Source of the DNA: Arthrobacter tumbae | GTDB taxonomy: Bacteria > Actinomycetota > Actinomycetes > Actinomycetales > Micrococcaceae | Direction: 5' to 3' | Assembly: GCF_016907495.1 (NCBI RefSeq) | Contig: NZ_JAFBCC010000001.1 | Coordinates: 3,472,001 to 3,536,000 of the forward strand | Length of the DNA: 64,000 nucleotides | Shown here: one piece after another, positions 18,494-25,707 of the stretch | Layout: every line of letters begins with the position of its first letter | How positions within the stretch are numbered: the first letter of the stretch is position 1 | Position numbers and translations under genes: made by a program | Notes under the pieces: model-generated | Seen by the model: only the letters and a program-made list of their open reading frames with translations | Database searches by the model: none | What the model was told of the DNA's origin: nothing

Positions 18494-19225
18494 ATGACTC
18501 AGCAGTTCTACGTTTCTCCCGAACAACTCATGAAGGACCGAGCCGATTTCGCGCGGAAGGGAATTGCGCGCGGCCGGTCCGTCGTCGTTCTCAGTTGCAG
18601 GGAAGGCATCGCCCTGGTCGCCGAGAATCCCTCACCCTCGCTGCACAAGCTTGGTGAGATCTACGACCGCATAGCTTTCGCTGCCGTGGGCAAGTACAAC
18701 GAGTTTGAAAGCCTTCGCCAGGCCGGCGTCCGGTATGCGGACGTGCGCGGGTACTCGTATGATCGCGAGGACGTCACCGCTCGAGGCCTTGCGAGCGTCT
18801 ACGCCCAGAGTCTCGGTGCGGTATTCACCGCTGAAAGCAAGCCGTTCGAGGTGGAGCTTGCTGTGGCGGAGGTTGGGGCATCCATGACCCAGGACCACAT
18901 CTATCGATTGACCTTCGACGGCTCCATCGCCGATGAGACCGGCTTTATTGTGATGGGAGGTCAGGCGGACGCCGTCGTCGAAGCCCTCAAGGGCCGCTGG
19001 AACGCTGACCAGGATTTCGGTGAAGGCATCCGTGCAGCAGTCGACTCCCTGCGCTATGATGGCGGGCCAAACTCCGAGCCCAGGGCACACCTCGGATCCC
19101 AAACCCTTGAAGTCGCGGTTCTGGACCGTAGCCCGCTGACCACGCGCGGCACCGTTCGTGCATTCCGCCGCGTCAGTAACCAGGAGCTGGATGTCATGCT
19201 GACCCCCGATGGGGCGGCGCTGTAA
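18494..19225 (+). CDS. prcA: 20S proteasome alpha subunit PrcA
   Basis: Non-catalytic ring subunit that forms the gate and the docking surface for ARC. The N-terminal [26 protein letters not shown] matches the actinobacterial alpha family, followed by the fold core [36 protein letters not shown]. 243 residues. ATG 18494 is preferred over TTG 18488 because GGGAGG is 7 bases upstream of it. The stop TAA overlaps the pafA ATG. Confidence 0.95.
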   Translation: MTQQFYVSPEQLMKDRADFARKGIARGRSVVVLSCREGIALVAENPSPSLHKLGEIYDRIAFAAVGKYNEFESLRQAGVRYADVRGYSYDREDVTARGLASVYAQSLGAVFTAESKPFEVELAVAEVGASMTQDHIYRLTFDGSIADETGFIVMGGQADAVVEALKGRWNADQDFGEGIRAAVDSLRYDGGPNSEPRAHLGSQTLEVAVLDRSPLTTRGTVRAFRRVSNQELDVMLTPDGAAL

Positions 19226-20586
19226 TGGACCGTCGAATCTATGGAATCGAGACGGAATTCGGGATTGCCTACTCCGGTCCCAACTCGCGGCCGCTCTCGC
19301 CGGAGGAGGTGGCTCGCTATCTCTTCCGCAAGGTGGTCAGCTGGGGCCGGTCCTCGAACGTCTTCCTGACCAATGGATCACGGCTCTATCTGGACGTGGG
19401 CTCGCACCCTGAATACGCAACCGCTGAGTGCGACGACGTCGCGCAGTTGATAGCGCATGATCGTGCCGGCGAACTCATCCTTGAAGACCTGATTGCCGAG
19501 GCCCAGCGCAAGCTCGCCCAGGAGGGTTACGACGGCCGGGTCTATCTCTTCAAGAACAACACCGATTCCGCGGGCAACTCCTACGGTTCACATGAGAACT
19601 ACCTCATCCCGCGCAAGCTGGAATTCTCCCGTCTGTCCGACATCCTGATCCCGTTCCTTGTGACCCGTCAGCTCCTGGTCGGAGCGGGCAAAGTCCTGAA
19701 GACGCAGTCCGGATCCCTTTACGCCTTCTCACAGCGCGCCGATCACATCTGGGAAGGTGTGTCCTCAGCAACCACCCGCTCCAGGCCGATCATCAACACC
19801 CGCGACGAGCCGCATGCCGACGCCGAGTACTACCGGCGGCTGCATGTCATCGCCGGGGACTCGAACATGTCAGAAACGACCACACTGCTGAAAATCGCGT
19901 CCGTCGATCTGATCCTGCGCATGATTGAAGCGGGCGTCATCATGCGGGACTTCCGGTTGGAGAATCCCATCCGGAGCATCCGTGAAATTTCCCACGACCT
20001 CACCGGCAAGCAACCGTTGAAGCTTGCCAACGGACGTCGTGTATCAGCGCTGGACATCCAGCGCGAGTATCTCAGCCGGGCACGCGCCTTCGTCGCCGCC
20101 GAAGGCGCCCACACTCCGCACCTTCCCCGAGTACTGGAACTATGGGAACGCACCCTCGACGCTGTTGAGACCGGCGACCACACGCTGGTGGATCGCGAAA
20201 TTGACTGGGCAATCAAGAAGAAGCTCGTCGACCGCTACATGGAACGAAACAATCTCGACCTTGACGCCGCACGGATCGCACAGCTCGATCTCACTTACCA
20301 CGACATCTCCCGGTCGCGGGGCCTTTTCTTCATGTTGCAGGCGCGCGGGGAAACAGCGCGGGTATTAGATGACGTCGACATCAAGGCCGCCGTGGATATC
20401 CCGCCACAGACCACCCGAGCCCGGCTGCGGGGCGAGTTCGTGCGCAGGGCAAAGGAAGCCAACCGCGACTTCACCGTCGACTGGGTGCACCTGAAACTCA
20501 ACGACCGAGCGCAACAAACCATCCTGTGCAAGGACCCGTTCGCCGCTGAAGATGAGCGCGTGAGCGCTCTTCTCGAGCACCTCTAG
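19225..20586 (+). CDS. pafA: Pup ligase PafA
   Basis: Uses ATP to form an isopeptide bond between the C-terminal Glu of Pup and target lysines. It is the paralogue of Dop and begins [12 protein letters not shown]. Shared carboxylate-amine-ligase segments are [33 protein letters not shown] and [32 protein letters not shown]. It lacks the Dop loop. 453 residues, normal. The start overlaps the prcA stop (TAATG), so the whole arc-to-pafA series looks like one transcription unit. About 130 bases separate it from the FKBP genes. Confidence 0.96.
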   Translation: MDRRIYGIETEFGIAYSGPNSRPLSPEEVARYLFRKVVSWGRSSNVFLTNGSRLYLDVGSHPEYATAECDDVAQLIAHDRAGELILEDLIAEAQRKLAQEGYDGRVYLFKNNTDSAGNSYGSHENYLIPRKLEFSRLSDILIPFLVTRQLLVGAGKVLKTQSGSLYAFSQRADHIWEGVSSATTRSRPIINTRDEPHADAEYYRRLHVIAGDSNMSETTTLLKIASVDLILRMIEAGVIMRDFRLENPIRSIREISHDLTGKQPLKLANGRRVSALDIQREYLSRARAFVAAEGAHTPHLPRVLELWERTLDAVETGDHTLVDREIDWAIKKKLVDRYMERNNLDLDAARIAQLDLTYHDISRSRGLFFMLQARGETARVLDDVDIKAAVDIPPQTTRARLRGEFVRRAKEANRDFTVDWVHLKLNDRAQQTILCKDPFAAEDERVSALLEHL

Positions 20587-20715
20587 GCCTCCCCGCACTC
20601 GCCCGGACGGGAGAAAGTTCGCGGCCCAACCCGTTAGGCTAGTTAGGTCCGGTGTCTCAAGGACTGCCGGCAGGATCGCGAACCCGCGTTCTCCATCCCA
20701 CGTGAAAGAAATACC

Positions 20716-21672
20716 GTGCGCAAAGTATTAGCATTCCTGCTGCCCGCGCTGCTGTTCCTGACGGCATGCGGCGGAGCCAGCACTCCCGCGGACTTCGAAC
20801 AAGAGAGCGGCAAGTCGGCTGGTGCGTCCGAAATCCTCGAATCCGTTGAGGTCACGGACGCCGGACCGGACACCGCACCTGAAGTGGAGTTCGATGCCCC
20901 GCTTGATATCACCGACACAGCAGTCCGGGCTGTCACCGAAGGCGACGGCGAGGTCATTGAGGCCGGGCAGAACCTGCAGTTCCATCTGGTCTTTCTGAAC
21001 GCCGACGACGGTAGCGTCCTTCAGAATTCGTACGAGGCCGGTGAGCCGCAGTCCCTGCAGCTCACCGATCAGCTGAAAGAAGTAGACCCGGAGCTCTATG
21101 AAGTGCTCGTCGGGACGAAGGTCGGGTCGCAGATCGCTTACACCGCGCCTCTCGAAATACCCGAAGGACAAGAGACTGCGACGCCGAATCAGTTGCTCGT
21201 TCTCAAGGTCATCAGCGCTGAGACGCCCCCCGCACCGCCGAAGAAGCTTTCCTCCGAAGAAGTAGCGGACCTCGAAGAGGCCGGCCAGCTCCCTACCGTA
21301 ACGCTTGATGACGAGGGCGTTCCGTCGATCGAATTCCCGGACAACGAAGCCCCGGCAGACCTCGTGGTCAAAGTCATCGAGGAAGGTACCGGCGAGGAAA
21401 TCACCGAGGCCGACACCATCGCTGCGAACTACACCGGTTGGTCATGGCAGGGCGAACAGTTCGATTCCAGCTTTGAGCGCGGCGAGCCGTCCGAGTTCCC
21501 ACTCAGCGGGGTTATTCCCGGATGGACCCAAGGCCTGTCCGGTCTCAAGGAAGGTGCAAAAGTTCTCCTGGTGATCCCCTCCGTCATGGCTTACGGTGAC
21601 GAGGCTACGCAGGGACCGGCCGGACCGCTTGCCTTCTATGTCGAAGTCGTTGAAAAAGTACCCGCAGAGTAA
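20716..21672 (+). CDS. FKBP-type peptidyl-prolyl isomerase lipoprotein (two domains, first degenerate)
   Basis: Exported lipoprotein. The signal is RKVLAFLLPALLFLTACGG with the lipid Cys in LTAC. The C-terminal 100 residues are an intact FKBP domain: ANYTGWSWQGEQFDSSF, GVIPGWTQGLSGLKEG and LLVIPSVMAYG. The preceding segment (GQNLQFHLVFLNADDG to PLEIPEGQ) has the same layout but lacks the FDSS and PGW motifs, so it looks like a worn-out FKBP copy. Start GTG 20716. It probably acts on secreted proteins. A cytosolic FKBP gene follows after 11 bases. Confidence 0.88.
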   Translation: MRKVLAFLLPALLFLTACGGASTPADFEQESGKSAGASEILESVEVTDAGPDTAPEVEFDAPLDITDTAVRAVTEGDGEVIEAGQNLQFHLVFLNADDGSVLQNSYEAGEPQSLQLTDQLKEVDPELYEVLVGTKVGSQIAYTAPLEIPEGQETATPNQLLVLKVISAETPPAPPKKLSSEEVADLEEAGQLPTVTLDDEGVPSIEFPDNEAPADLVVKVIEEGTGEEITEADTIAANYTGWSWQGEQFDSSFERGEPSEFPLSGVIPGWTQGLSGLKEGAKVLLVIPSVMAYGDEATQGPAGPLAFYVEVVEKVPAE

Positions 21673-21683
21673 GAGGAGTTCTT

Positions 21684-22076
21684 ATGTCTTTCGGACAGCG
21701 CGAATATGACCGCACCAAGCCAGAGGTCGATTTCCCCGGCGATCTTCCGGCGGAGCTCGTCATCAAGGATCTGATCGAAGGGACAGGCCGCGAAGCCCAG
21801 GTGGGGGATACCGTCTCCGCCCACTATGTCGGCGTGGCATTCTCCACCGGAGAGGAATTCGACTCGTCGTGGAACCGCGGCGCGCCGTTGGATTTCCGCA
21901 TCGGTGTGGGTCAGGTCATCCAGGGATGGGATCAGGGTATTGCGGGTATGAAGGTCGGCGGCCGGCGCCGGCTGGAGATCCCGCCGCATCTGGCGTACGG
22001 CGATAGCGGTGCAGGCTCCGCCATCGCACCGGGAGAGTCACTGATCTTCGTCGTGGATTTGATGGGCGTCCGGTAA
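21684..22076 (+). CDS. FKBP-type peptidyl-prolyl cis-trans isomerase, cytosolic
   Basis: A single-domain FKBP of 130 residues with all main motifs: SAHYVGVAFSTGEEFDSSWNRG, GQVIQGWDQGIAGMKVGGRRRLEIPP and HLAYGDSGAG. No signal peptide. GAGGAG lies 8 bases before ATG 21684. It forms a pair with the lipoprotein FKBP directly upstream and is followed by a strong hairpin. It probably speeds proline-limited folding in the cytosol. Confidence 0.92.
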   Translation: MSFGQREYDRTKPEVDFPGDLPAELVIKDLIEGTGREAQVGDTVSAHYVGVAFSTGEEFDSSWNRGAPLDFRIGVGQVIQGWDQGIAGMKVGGRRRLEIPPHLAYGDSGAGSAIAPGESLIFVVDLMGVR

Positions 22077-22090
22077 CGGACCGATAAATC

Positions 22091-22131
22091 GGGCGGGTAG
22101 CAACACCAACGGGTGTGGCTGCCCGCCCTTC
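22091..22131 (+). terminator. Terminator after the FKBP pair
   Basis: Outer stem GGGCGGGTAGC (22091-22101) pairs with GCTGCCCGCCC (one G-U pair), and an inner stem ACACC/GGTGT continues it. The hairpin ends in CTT without a long T-run. It separates the proteasome/FKBP series from pafBC. Confidence 0.7.
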
Positions 22132-22154
22132 ATCGTTGGAGCTCTCCGGGAAGG

Positions 22155-22160
22155 TATCCT
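22155..22160 (+). promoter_or_regulatory. Leaderless -10 box (TATCCT) for pafBC
   Basis: TATCCT lies 7 bases before GTG 22168, with no Shine-Dalgarno sequence. It suggests that pafBC has its own promoter separate from pafA. Confidence 0.5.
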
Positions 22161-22167
22161 TGCCACC

Positions 22168-24147
22168 GTGTCAGCGAAACGAACGGAACGCCTGCTCACC
22201 CTGGTGATGCTGCTCCTGTCCACCCGCCAGGGATGGACCAAGGAGGAACTGTTCCGTGAGATCGAACAGTACGAACAGGCACCCACCGCTGCCGCACGGG
22301 AGAAGCTCTTCGACCGGGACAAAGCAACGCTGCGCGAACAGGGGATCCCGCTTGAGTCATTCACGGAAGACCCTTTGTTCGACAATGACAATGCGTCCAC
22401 CCGTTACCGGATCAATGCCGACGAATATCGCCTCCCGGGGATGAGCTTCACAGCTGCGGAATCGGCGGCTCTCACCATCGCGGCAGGGATGTGGAAGGAA
22501 GCTTCGCTGGGTTCGGCGGCATCACGCGCGCTACGAAAGTTGCAGGGCAGGGGAGTAGGCGCGGAGTTGTCCCCGCCGCCTCCGATCGATGCCCGTATCC
22601 AAACAAACGAACCGTTCTGGGACGAGCTCTGGCAAGCCACTTCCGCGCGTCGAGCGGTTCGCTTCGGGTACCGGGCGGCAAGCACCGGGGAGGAACGGGA
22701 GCGCAGGGTGCAGCCGTGGGGAATGGGAAGCCGGTTTGGGCACTGGTACCTAGTCGGCTTCGATCTCGACCGCAAGGCAGAGCGCTGGTTCCGACTCAGC
22801 CGCATGACGACGCCGCCCGCCACGCAGACCGCGATCTACAGTGTTCCACCCCACTTCTCCATGTCAGCTTCCCTCGCAACACTCAATGCGGAAGCCCTTG
22901 GTCGACGGGCGACCGTCGCCGTCCGGACGGGCACCTGCCACCTTCTCCGCACGCGGCCCGGTGCCAACTCCACACCGAGAAGCGGGGGATGGGACACTCT
23001 TGAGTTCAGCTACGCCGACGAAGGAGCGGCGGCGCGCGAGATCGCTTCCTTCGGGTCGAACGCAGAGGCGCTTTCCCCTGAACCGCTCGTAGCGGAAGTA
23101 CGACGCCGGCTGGACGGTGCGGCGCGGGCGCTGCGGGACGCGCCGCCGTCGTACTCTTTCGACGGGAAGGCAGCGAAGCCAGCTTCCGGAAGGCCGACCA
23201 GCTCAACCGAGGACCGACTGTTGCGGTTGCTCGACCTGGTGCCCTATCTCCTTAACCACCCCGGGGTGGAGGTGGCCGTAGCCGCCCGCGACTTCGGTAT
23301 CTCTCCCGCTCAGTTGATCACGGATGTCGAGTTGATCTTCGTCAGCGGCCCGCGTTTTTATCCGGACGGCCTGATCGACATCCAGCTGGAAGACGACCGG
23401 ATCCACATCAGCGACCCGCAGTTCCTCGGCGATCCGATCCGCTTCGGGCTGGATGAAGTCTGCGCGTTGCTGGTGGGGCTGGACGCCCTGATCAACCTCC
23501 CGGGCCTGCCTGACGACTCGGCGGTCCGCTCGGCACGGGAGAAGCTCCGCGCCGGTGCAGGGGACGCAGGGCGGATGAATGACTCAATCGCCACCAGGAT
23601 CACGGAAGACGAAGTAGCTCCCGTCCTTGCCACGGTGCGTGCCGGAATCGAGCAGCAGAGACAGCTGCACCTCCGCTACGTCGTACCTGCCCGCGACGAG
23701 GTGACCGAGAGGTTCGTCGAGCCGCTCGGCGCATTCCTTCACCAGGATGCCTGGTATCTCGATGCCTGGTGTCACAGCGCGGGCGGCCGGCGCAACTTCC
23801 GTCTTGACCGGGTGCAGCAGGTCGAATTGACCGACCTGCCGGCCACCGCCAAAGCGGAGACGCCGTCCGCCATTTTCGATCCAACAGGCGCGCACAGCGC
23901 CGTTGTGCTCGTTCTGACACCGGGCGCGCAGTGGATCGTCGAGTCCTATGCTGCCGAACGAACTGCCACGACCGCTGACGGCAGGGTCGCCGCGGAAATC
24001 ATGGTCAGCACCTCCGCCTGGCTCCCCGGACTGGTGGCGAGTCTCGGTGGCGAATGCAGCGTGGCGGAGCCGGAAACCGAGCGGGAGAGCGCTCTGCGCT
24101 TCGTCGAAGCAGCCCTGGCCGTCTACGCACCGCGCACCGGCAACTAG
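22168..24147 (+). CDS. pafBC: Fused PafB-PafC, WYL-domain DNA-damage transcription activator
   Basis: 659 residues containing two HTH-WYL units in tandem. The first (PafB) starts SAKRTERLLTLVMLLLSTRQGWTKEEL, with its WYL core GHWYLVGFDLDRKAERWFRLSRM. The second (PafC) starts near residue 350 at TEDRLLRLLDLVPYLLNHPG, with WYL core DAWYLDAWCHSAGGRRNFRLDRV. In mycobacteria PafB and PafC are separate and together activate LexA-independent DNA repair genes. A natural fusion is known from Arthrobacter, which supports the taxonomic placement. Start GTG 22168. Confidence 0.93.
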   Translation: MSAKRTERLLTLVMLLLSTRQGWTKEELFREIEQYEQAPTAAAREKLFDRDKATLREQGIPLESFTEDPLFDNDNASTRYRINADEYRLPGMSFTAAESAALTIAAGMWKEASLGSAASRALRKLQGRGVGAELSPPPPIDARIQTNEPFWDELWQATSARRAVRFGYRAASTGEERERRVQPWGMGSRFGHWYLVGFDLDRKAERWFRLSRMTTPPATQTAIYSVPPHFSMSASLATLNAEALGRRATVAVRTGTCHLLRTRPGANSTPRSGGWDTLEFSYADEGAAAREIASFGSNAEALSPEPLVAEVRRRLDGAARALRDAPPSYSFDGKAAKPASGRPTSSTEDRLLRLLDLVPYLLNHPGVEVAVAARDFGISPAQLITDVELIFVSGPRFYPDGLIDIQLEDDRIHISDPQFLGDPIRFGLDEVCALLVGLDALINLPGLPDDSAVRSAREKLRAGAGDAGRMNDSIATRITEDEVAPVLATVRAGIEQQRQLHLRYVVPARDEVTERFVEPLGAFLHQDAWYLDAWCHSAGGRRNFRLDRVQQVELTDLPATAKAETPSAIFDPTGAHSAVVLVLTPGAQWIVESYAAERTATTADGRVAAEIMVSTSAWLPGLVASLGGECSVAEPETERESALRFVEAALAVYAPRTGN

Positions 24148-24150
24148 ACT
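24145..24150 (+). promoter_or_regulatory. Leaderless -10 box (TAGACT)
   Basis: TAGACT overlaps the stop of pafBC and lies 6 bases before ATG 24157. Confidence 0.45.
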
Positions 24151-24156
24151 TGGCCC

Positions 24157-24492
24157 ATGGAATGGTGGACGTGGATTCTCTTGTGGCTTGCGCTTACCGC
24201 CCTGGCGCTTCTCTTTCTGGGTTTCCTCGCCTGGCGTATCTTTCGTGGTTTCACCGCGCTCATGGAGGAGGCAGGGAGAGCTTCGGAGCTGTTGGCACCT
24301 GATTTTGACGCATCGGAGCCGGCGGCTGAGGTACGCCCGGTGCAGCTCGCCATCTTCAAGGATCCGTCCGAGGTCCGAGCTCGGAATGCCGTTGCCTCCA
24401 GAACGCGTAGGTGGCAGCGGTTGGAGCGAAGAGTGCGGCGGCGCTCACTGCACGGGCGGCCTCAGCTCCTGCGTGACTTACCGCACCTATGA
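24157..24492 (+). CDS. Small single-pass membrane protein with basic C-terminus
   Basis: 111 residues. One N-terminal membrane segment (WTWILLWLALTALALLFLGFLAW) is followed by a short helical part, a central segment PVQLAIFKDPSEVRARNAV and an Arg-rich tail (RRWQRLERRVRRRSLHGRP). I do not recognise a characterised family. It sits between pafBC and tatA in the same direction, 9 bases after pafBC. The basic tail should face the cytoplasm and could touch nucleic acid or lipid head groups, which is only inference. Confidence 0.65.
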   Translation: MEWWTWILLWLALTALALLFLGFLAWRIFRGFTALMEEAGRASELLAPDFDASEPAAEVRPVQLAIFKDPSEVRARNAVASRTRRWQRLERRVRRRSLHGRPQLLRDLPHL

Positions 24493-24512
24493 CCTAGACT
24501 TGAACCTAGACT
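24493..24512 (+). promoter_or_regulatory. Direct repeat CCTAGACT upstream of tatA
   Basis: Two exact copies of CCTAGACT (24493-24500 and 24505-24512) are separated by TGAA. Each contains TAGACT, a possible -10 box, so the repeat may be a doubled promoter or a regulator site. Confidence 0.4.
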
Positions 24513-24531
24513 CACCGAGAGGACATTCGTC

Positions 24532-24822
24532 ATGCAGATCCAGGGTTGGCACATCCTTATCATCATCGCTCTTGCGATCCTGCTGTTTGGCGCGCCCAAA
24601 CTTCCGGGTCTTGCGCGCAGCGTCGGCCAGTCGCTTCGTATCTTCAAGTCGGAAGTCCGGCAGATGAAGGAAGAAAACGGTTCCACTGACCCTGACGATT
24701 CCGCCCCGGTCGAAGGGCGAGTGGTGGATCAGCCGCGTCGTGATGATGCACAGCGGACCAATGATCCCCAGCACGGTTCCACCCGCCCCTCGGGACCGGG
24801 CAGCACGTCCTCAACCAACTGA
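24532..24822 (+). CDS. tatA: Twin-arginine translocase subunit TatA
   Basis: 96 residues: a short membrane helix (GWHILIIIALAILLFGAPKLPGLARSVGQSLRIFKSEV) with the FGxxKLP hinge, an amphipathic helix and a long polar tail. TatA forms the protein-conducting part of the Tat export pathway for folded proteins. Start ATG 24532 has GAGAGGA upstream. tatC follows after 5 bases. Two copies of CCTAGACT lie upstream. Confidence 0.95.
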   Translation: MQIQGWHILIIIALAILLFGAPKLPGLARSVGQSLRIFKSEVRQMKEENGSTDPDDSAPVEGRVVDQPRRDDAQRTNDPQHGSTRPSGPGSTSSTN

Positions 24823-24827
24823 GCAGG

Positions 24828-25655
24828 ATGCAACGGGTAAAAGGGCGCAAATCGAACCCCGAGGGGAGGATGGCGCTCAAGGAACATCTGATCGAGGCGC
24901 GCAACCGGCTCTTCAAGTCGGCCATCGCCCTCGTAGTGGGCACCGTCGTCGGATTCTTCATCTACAACCCGGTGCTCGAAGCGATGGCCGAGCCCGTACG
25001 GAACATCAATGAGATTGACGGACGAAATGCGGCGCTGAACTTCGACGGCGTCGGGTCCCCTTTTGACCTGATGATTCAGATCTCGGTCTTCCTCGGTCTC
25101 GTTATTGCCAGCCCGGTCTGGCTCTACCAGTTATGGGCCTTCATCACTCCGGGACTGCGGGTAAAGGAACGACGCATTGCGCTCGGCTTCATCGCTGTTG
25201 CCGTCCCGCTGTTCATCGGCGGCCTTTACCTGGCCTGGCTGATCCTGCCCGGCGCCGTGCGGGTGCTGACAGACTTCACGCCGGAGGGTTTCGCAAACCT
25301 CATTTCGGTTCCTGTGTACATAACCTTCCTCCTGCGCCTGATGCTCGCCTTCGGTATTGCCTTCCTCCTGCCTGTGGTGCTTTTCGGGCTCAACCTTGTC
25401 GGGGTCATCAAAGGAAAGCAGGTGTTGAAGTCATGGCGCGTCACCGTATTCCTGATCTGCCTCTTCGCGGCGATGGCGGCACCGGGAGGCGATGCCATGA
25501 GCATGTTCTATCTTGCCGTGCCACTGCTGCTGCTGTTCTTTGTGGCAATTGCACTCTGCCTGATCAATGACAAACGCCGCGACAAGCGAAACGCTGCGAG
25601 GGATGCAGATATTGAAGCGAACGCTGACACCGCATCGGGGATCGACGCACTCTGA
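24828..25655 (+). CDS. tatC: Sec-independent translocase subunit TatC
   Basis: Six-helix membrane protein that binds twin-arginine signal peptides. Conserved features are the N-terminal LKEHLIEARNRLFKS (with the Glu that contacts the signal peptide), VASPVWLYQLWAFITPGLRVKERR-type segment in loop 1, and LLPVVLFGLNLVG. 275 residues. The polar N-terminal extension MQRVKGRKSNPEGRM is normal for actinobacteria. No tatB is next to it. helY follows with its own -10 box. Confidence 0.95.
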   Translation: MQRVKGRKSNPEGRMALKEHLIEARNRLFKSAIALVVGTVVGFFIYNPVLEAMAEPVRNINEIDGRNAALNFDGVGSPFDLMIQISVFLGLVIASPVWLYQLWAFITPGLRVKERRIALGFIAVAVPLFIGGLYLAWLILPGAVRVLTDFTPEGFANLISVPVYITFLLRLMLAFGIAFLLPVVLFGLNLVGVIKGKQVLKSWRVTVFLICLFAAMAAPGGDAMSMFYLAVPLLLLFFVAIALCLINDKRRDKRNAARDADIEANADTASGIDAL

Positions 25656-25695
25656 GCCCAGGCTCAGGGTGCAGAAGCCGCACCGCTGAAGAGTC

Positions 25696-25701
25696 TAGGG
25701 T
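25696..25701 (+). promoter_or_regulatory. Leaderless -10 box (TAGGGT) for helY
   Basis: TAGGGT lies 6 bases before ATG 25708, with no Shine-Dalgarno sequence. Confidence 0.5.
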
Positions 25702-25707
25702 TGATCC

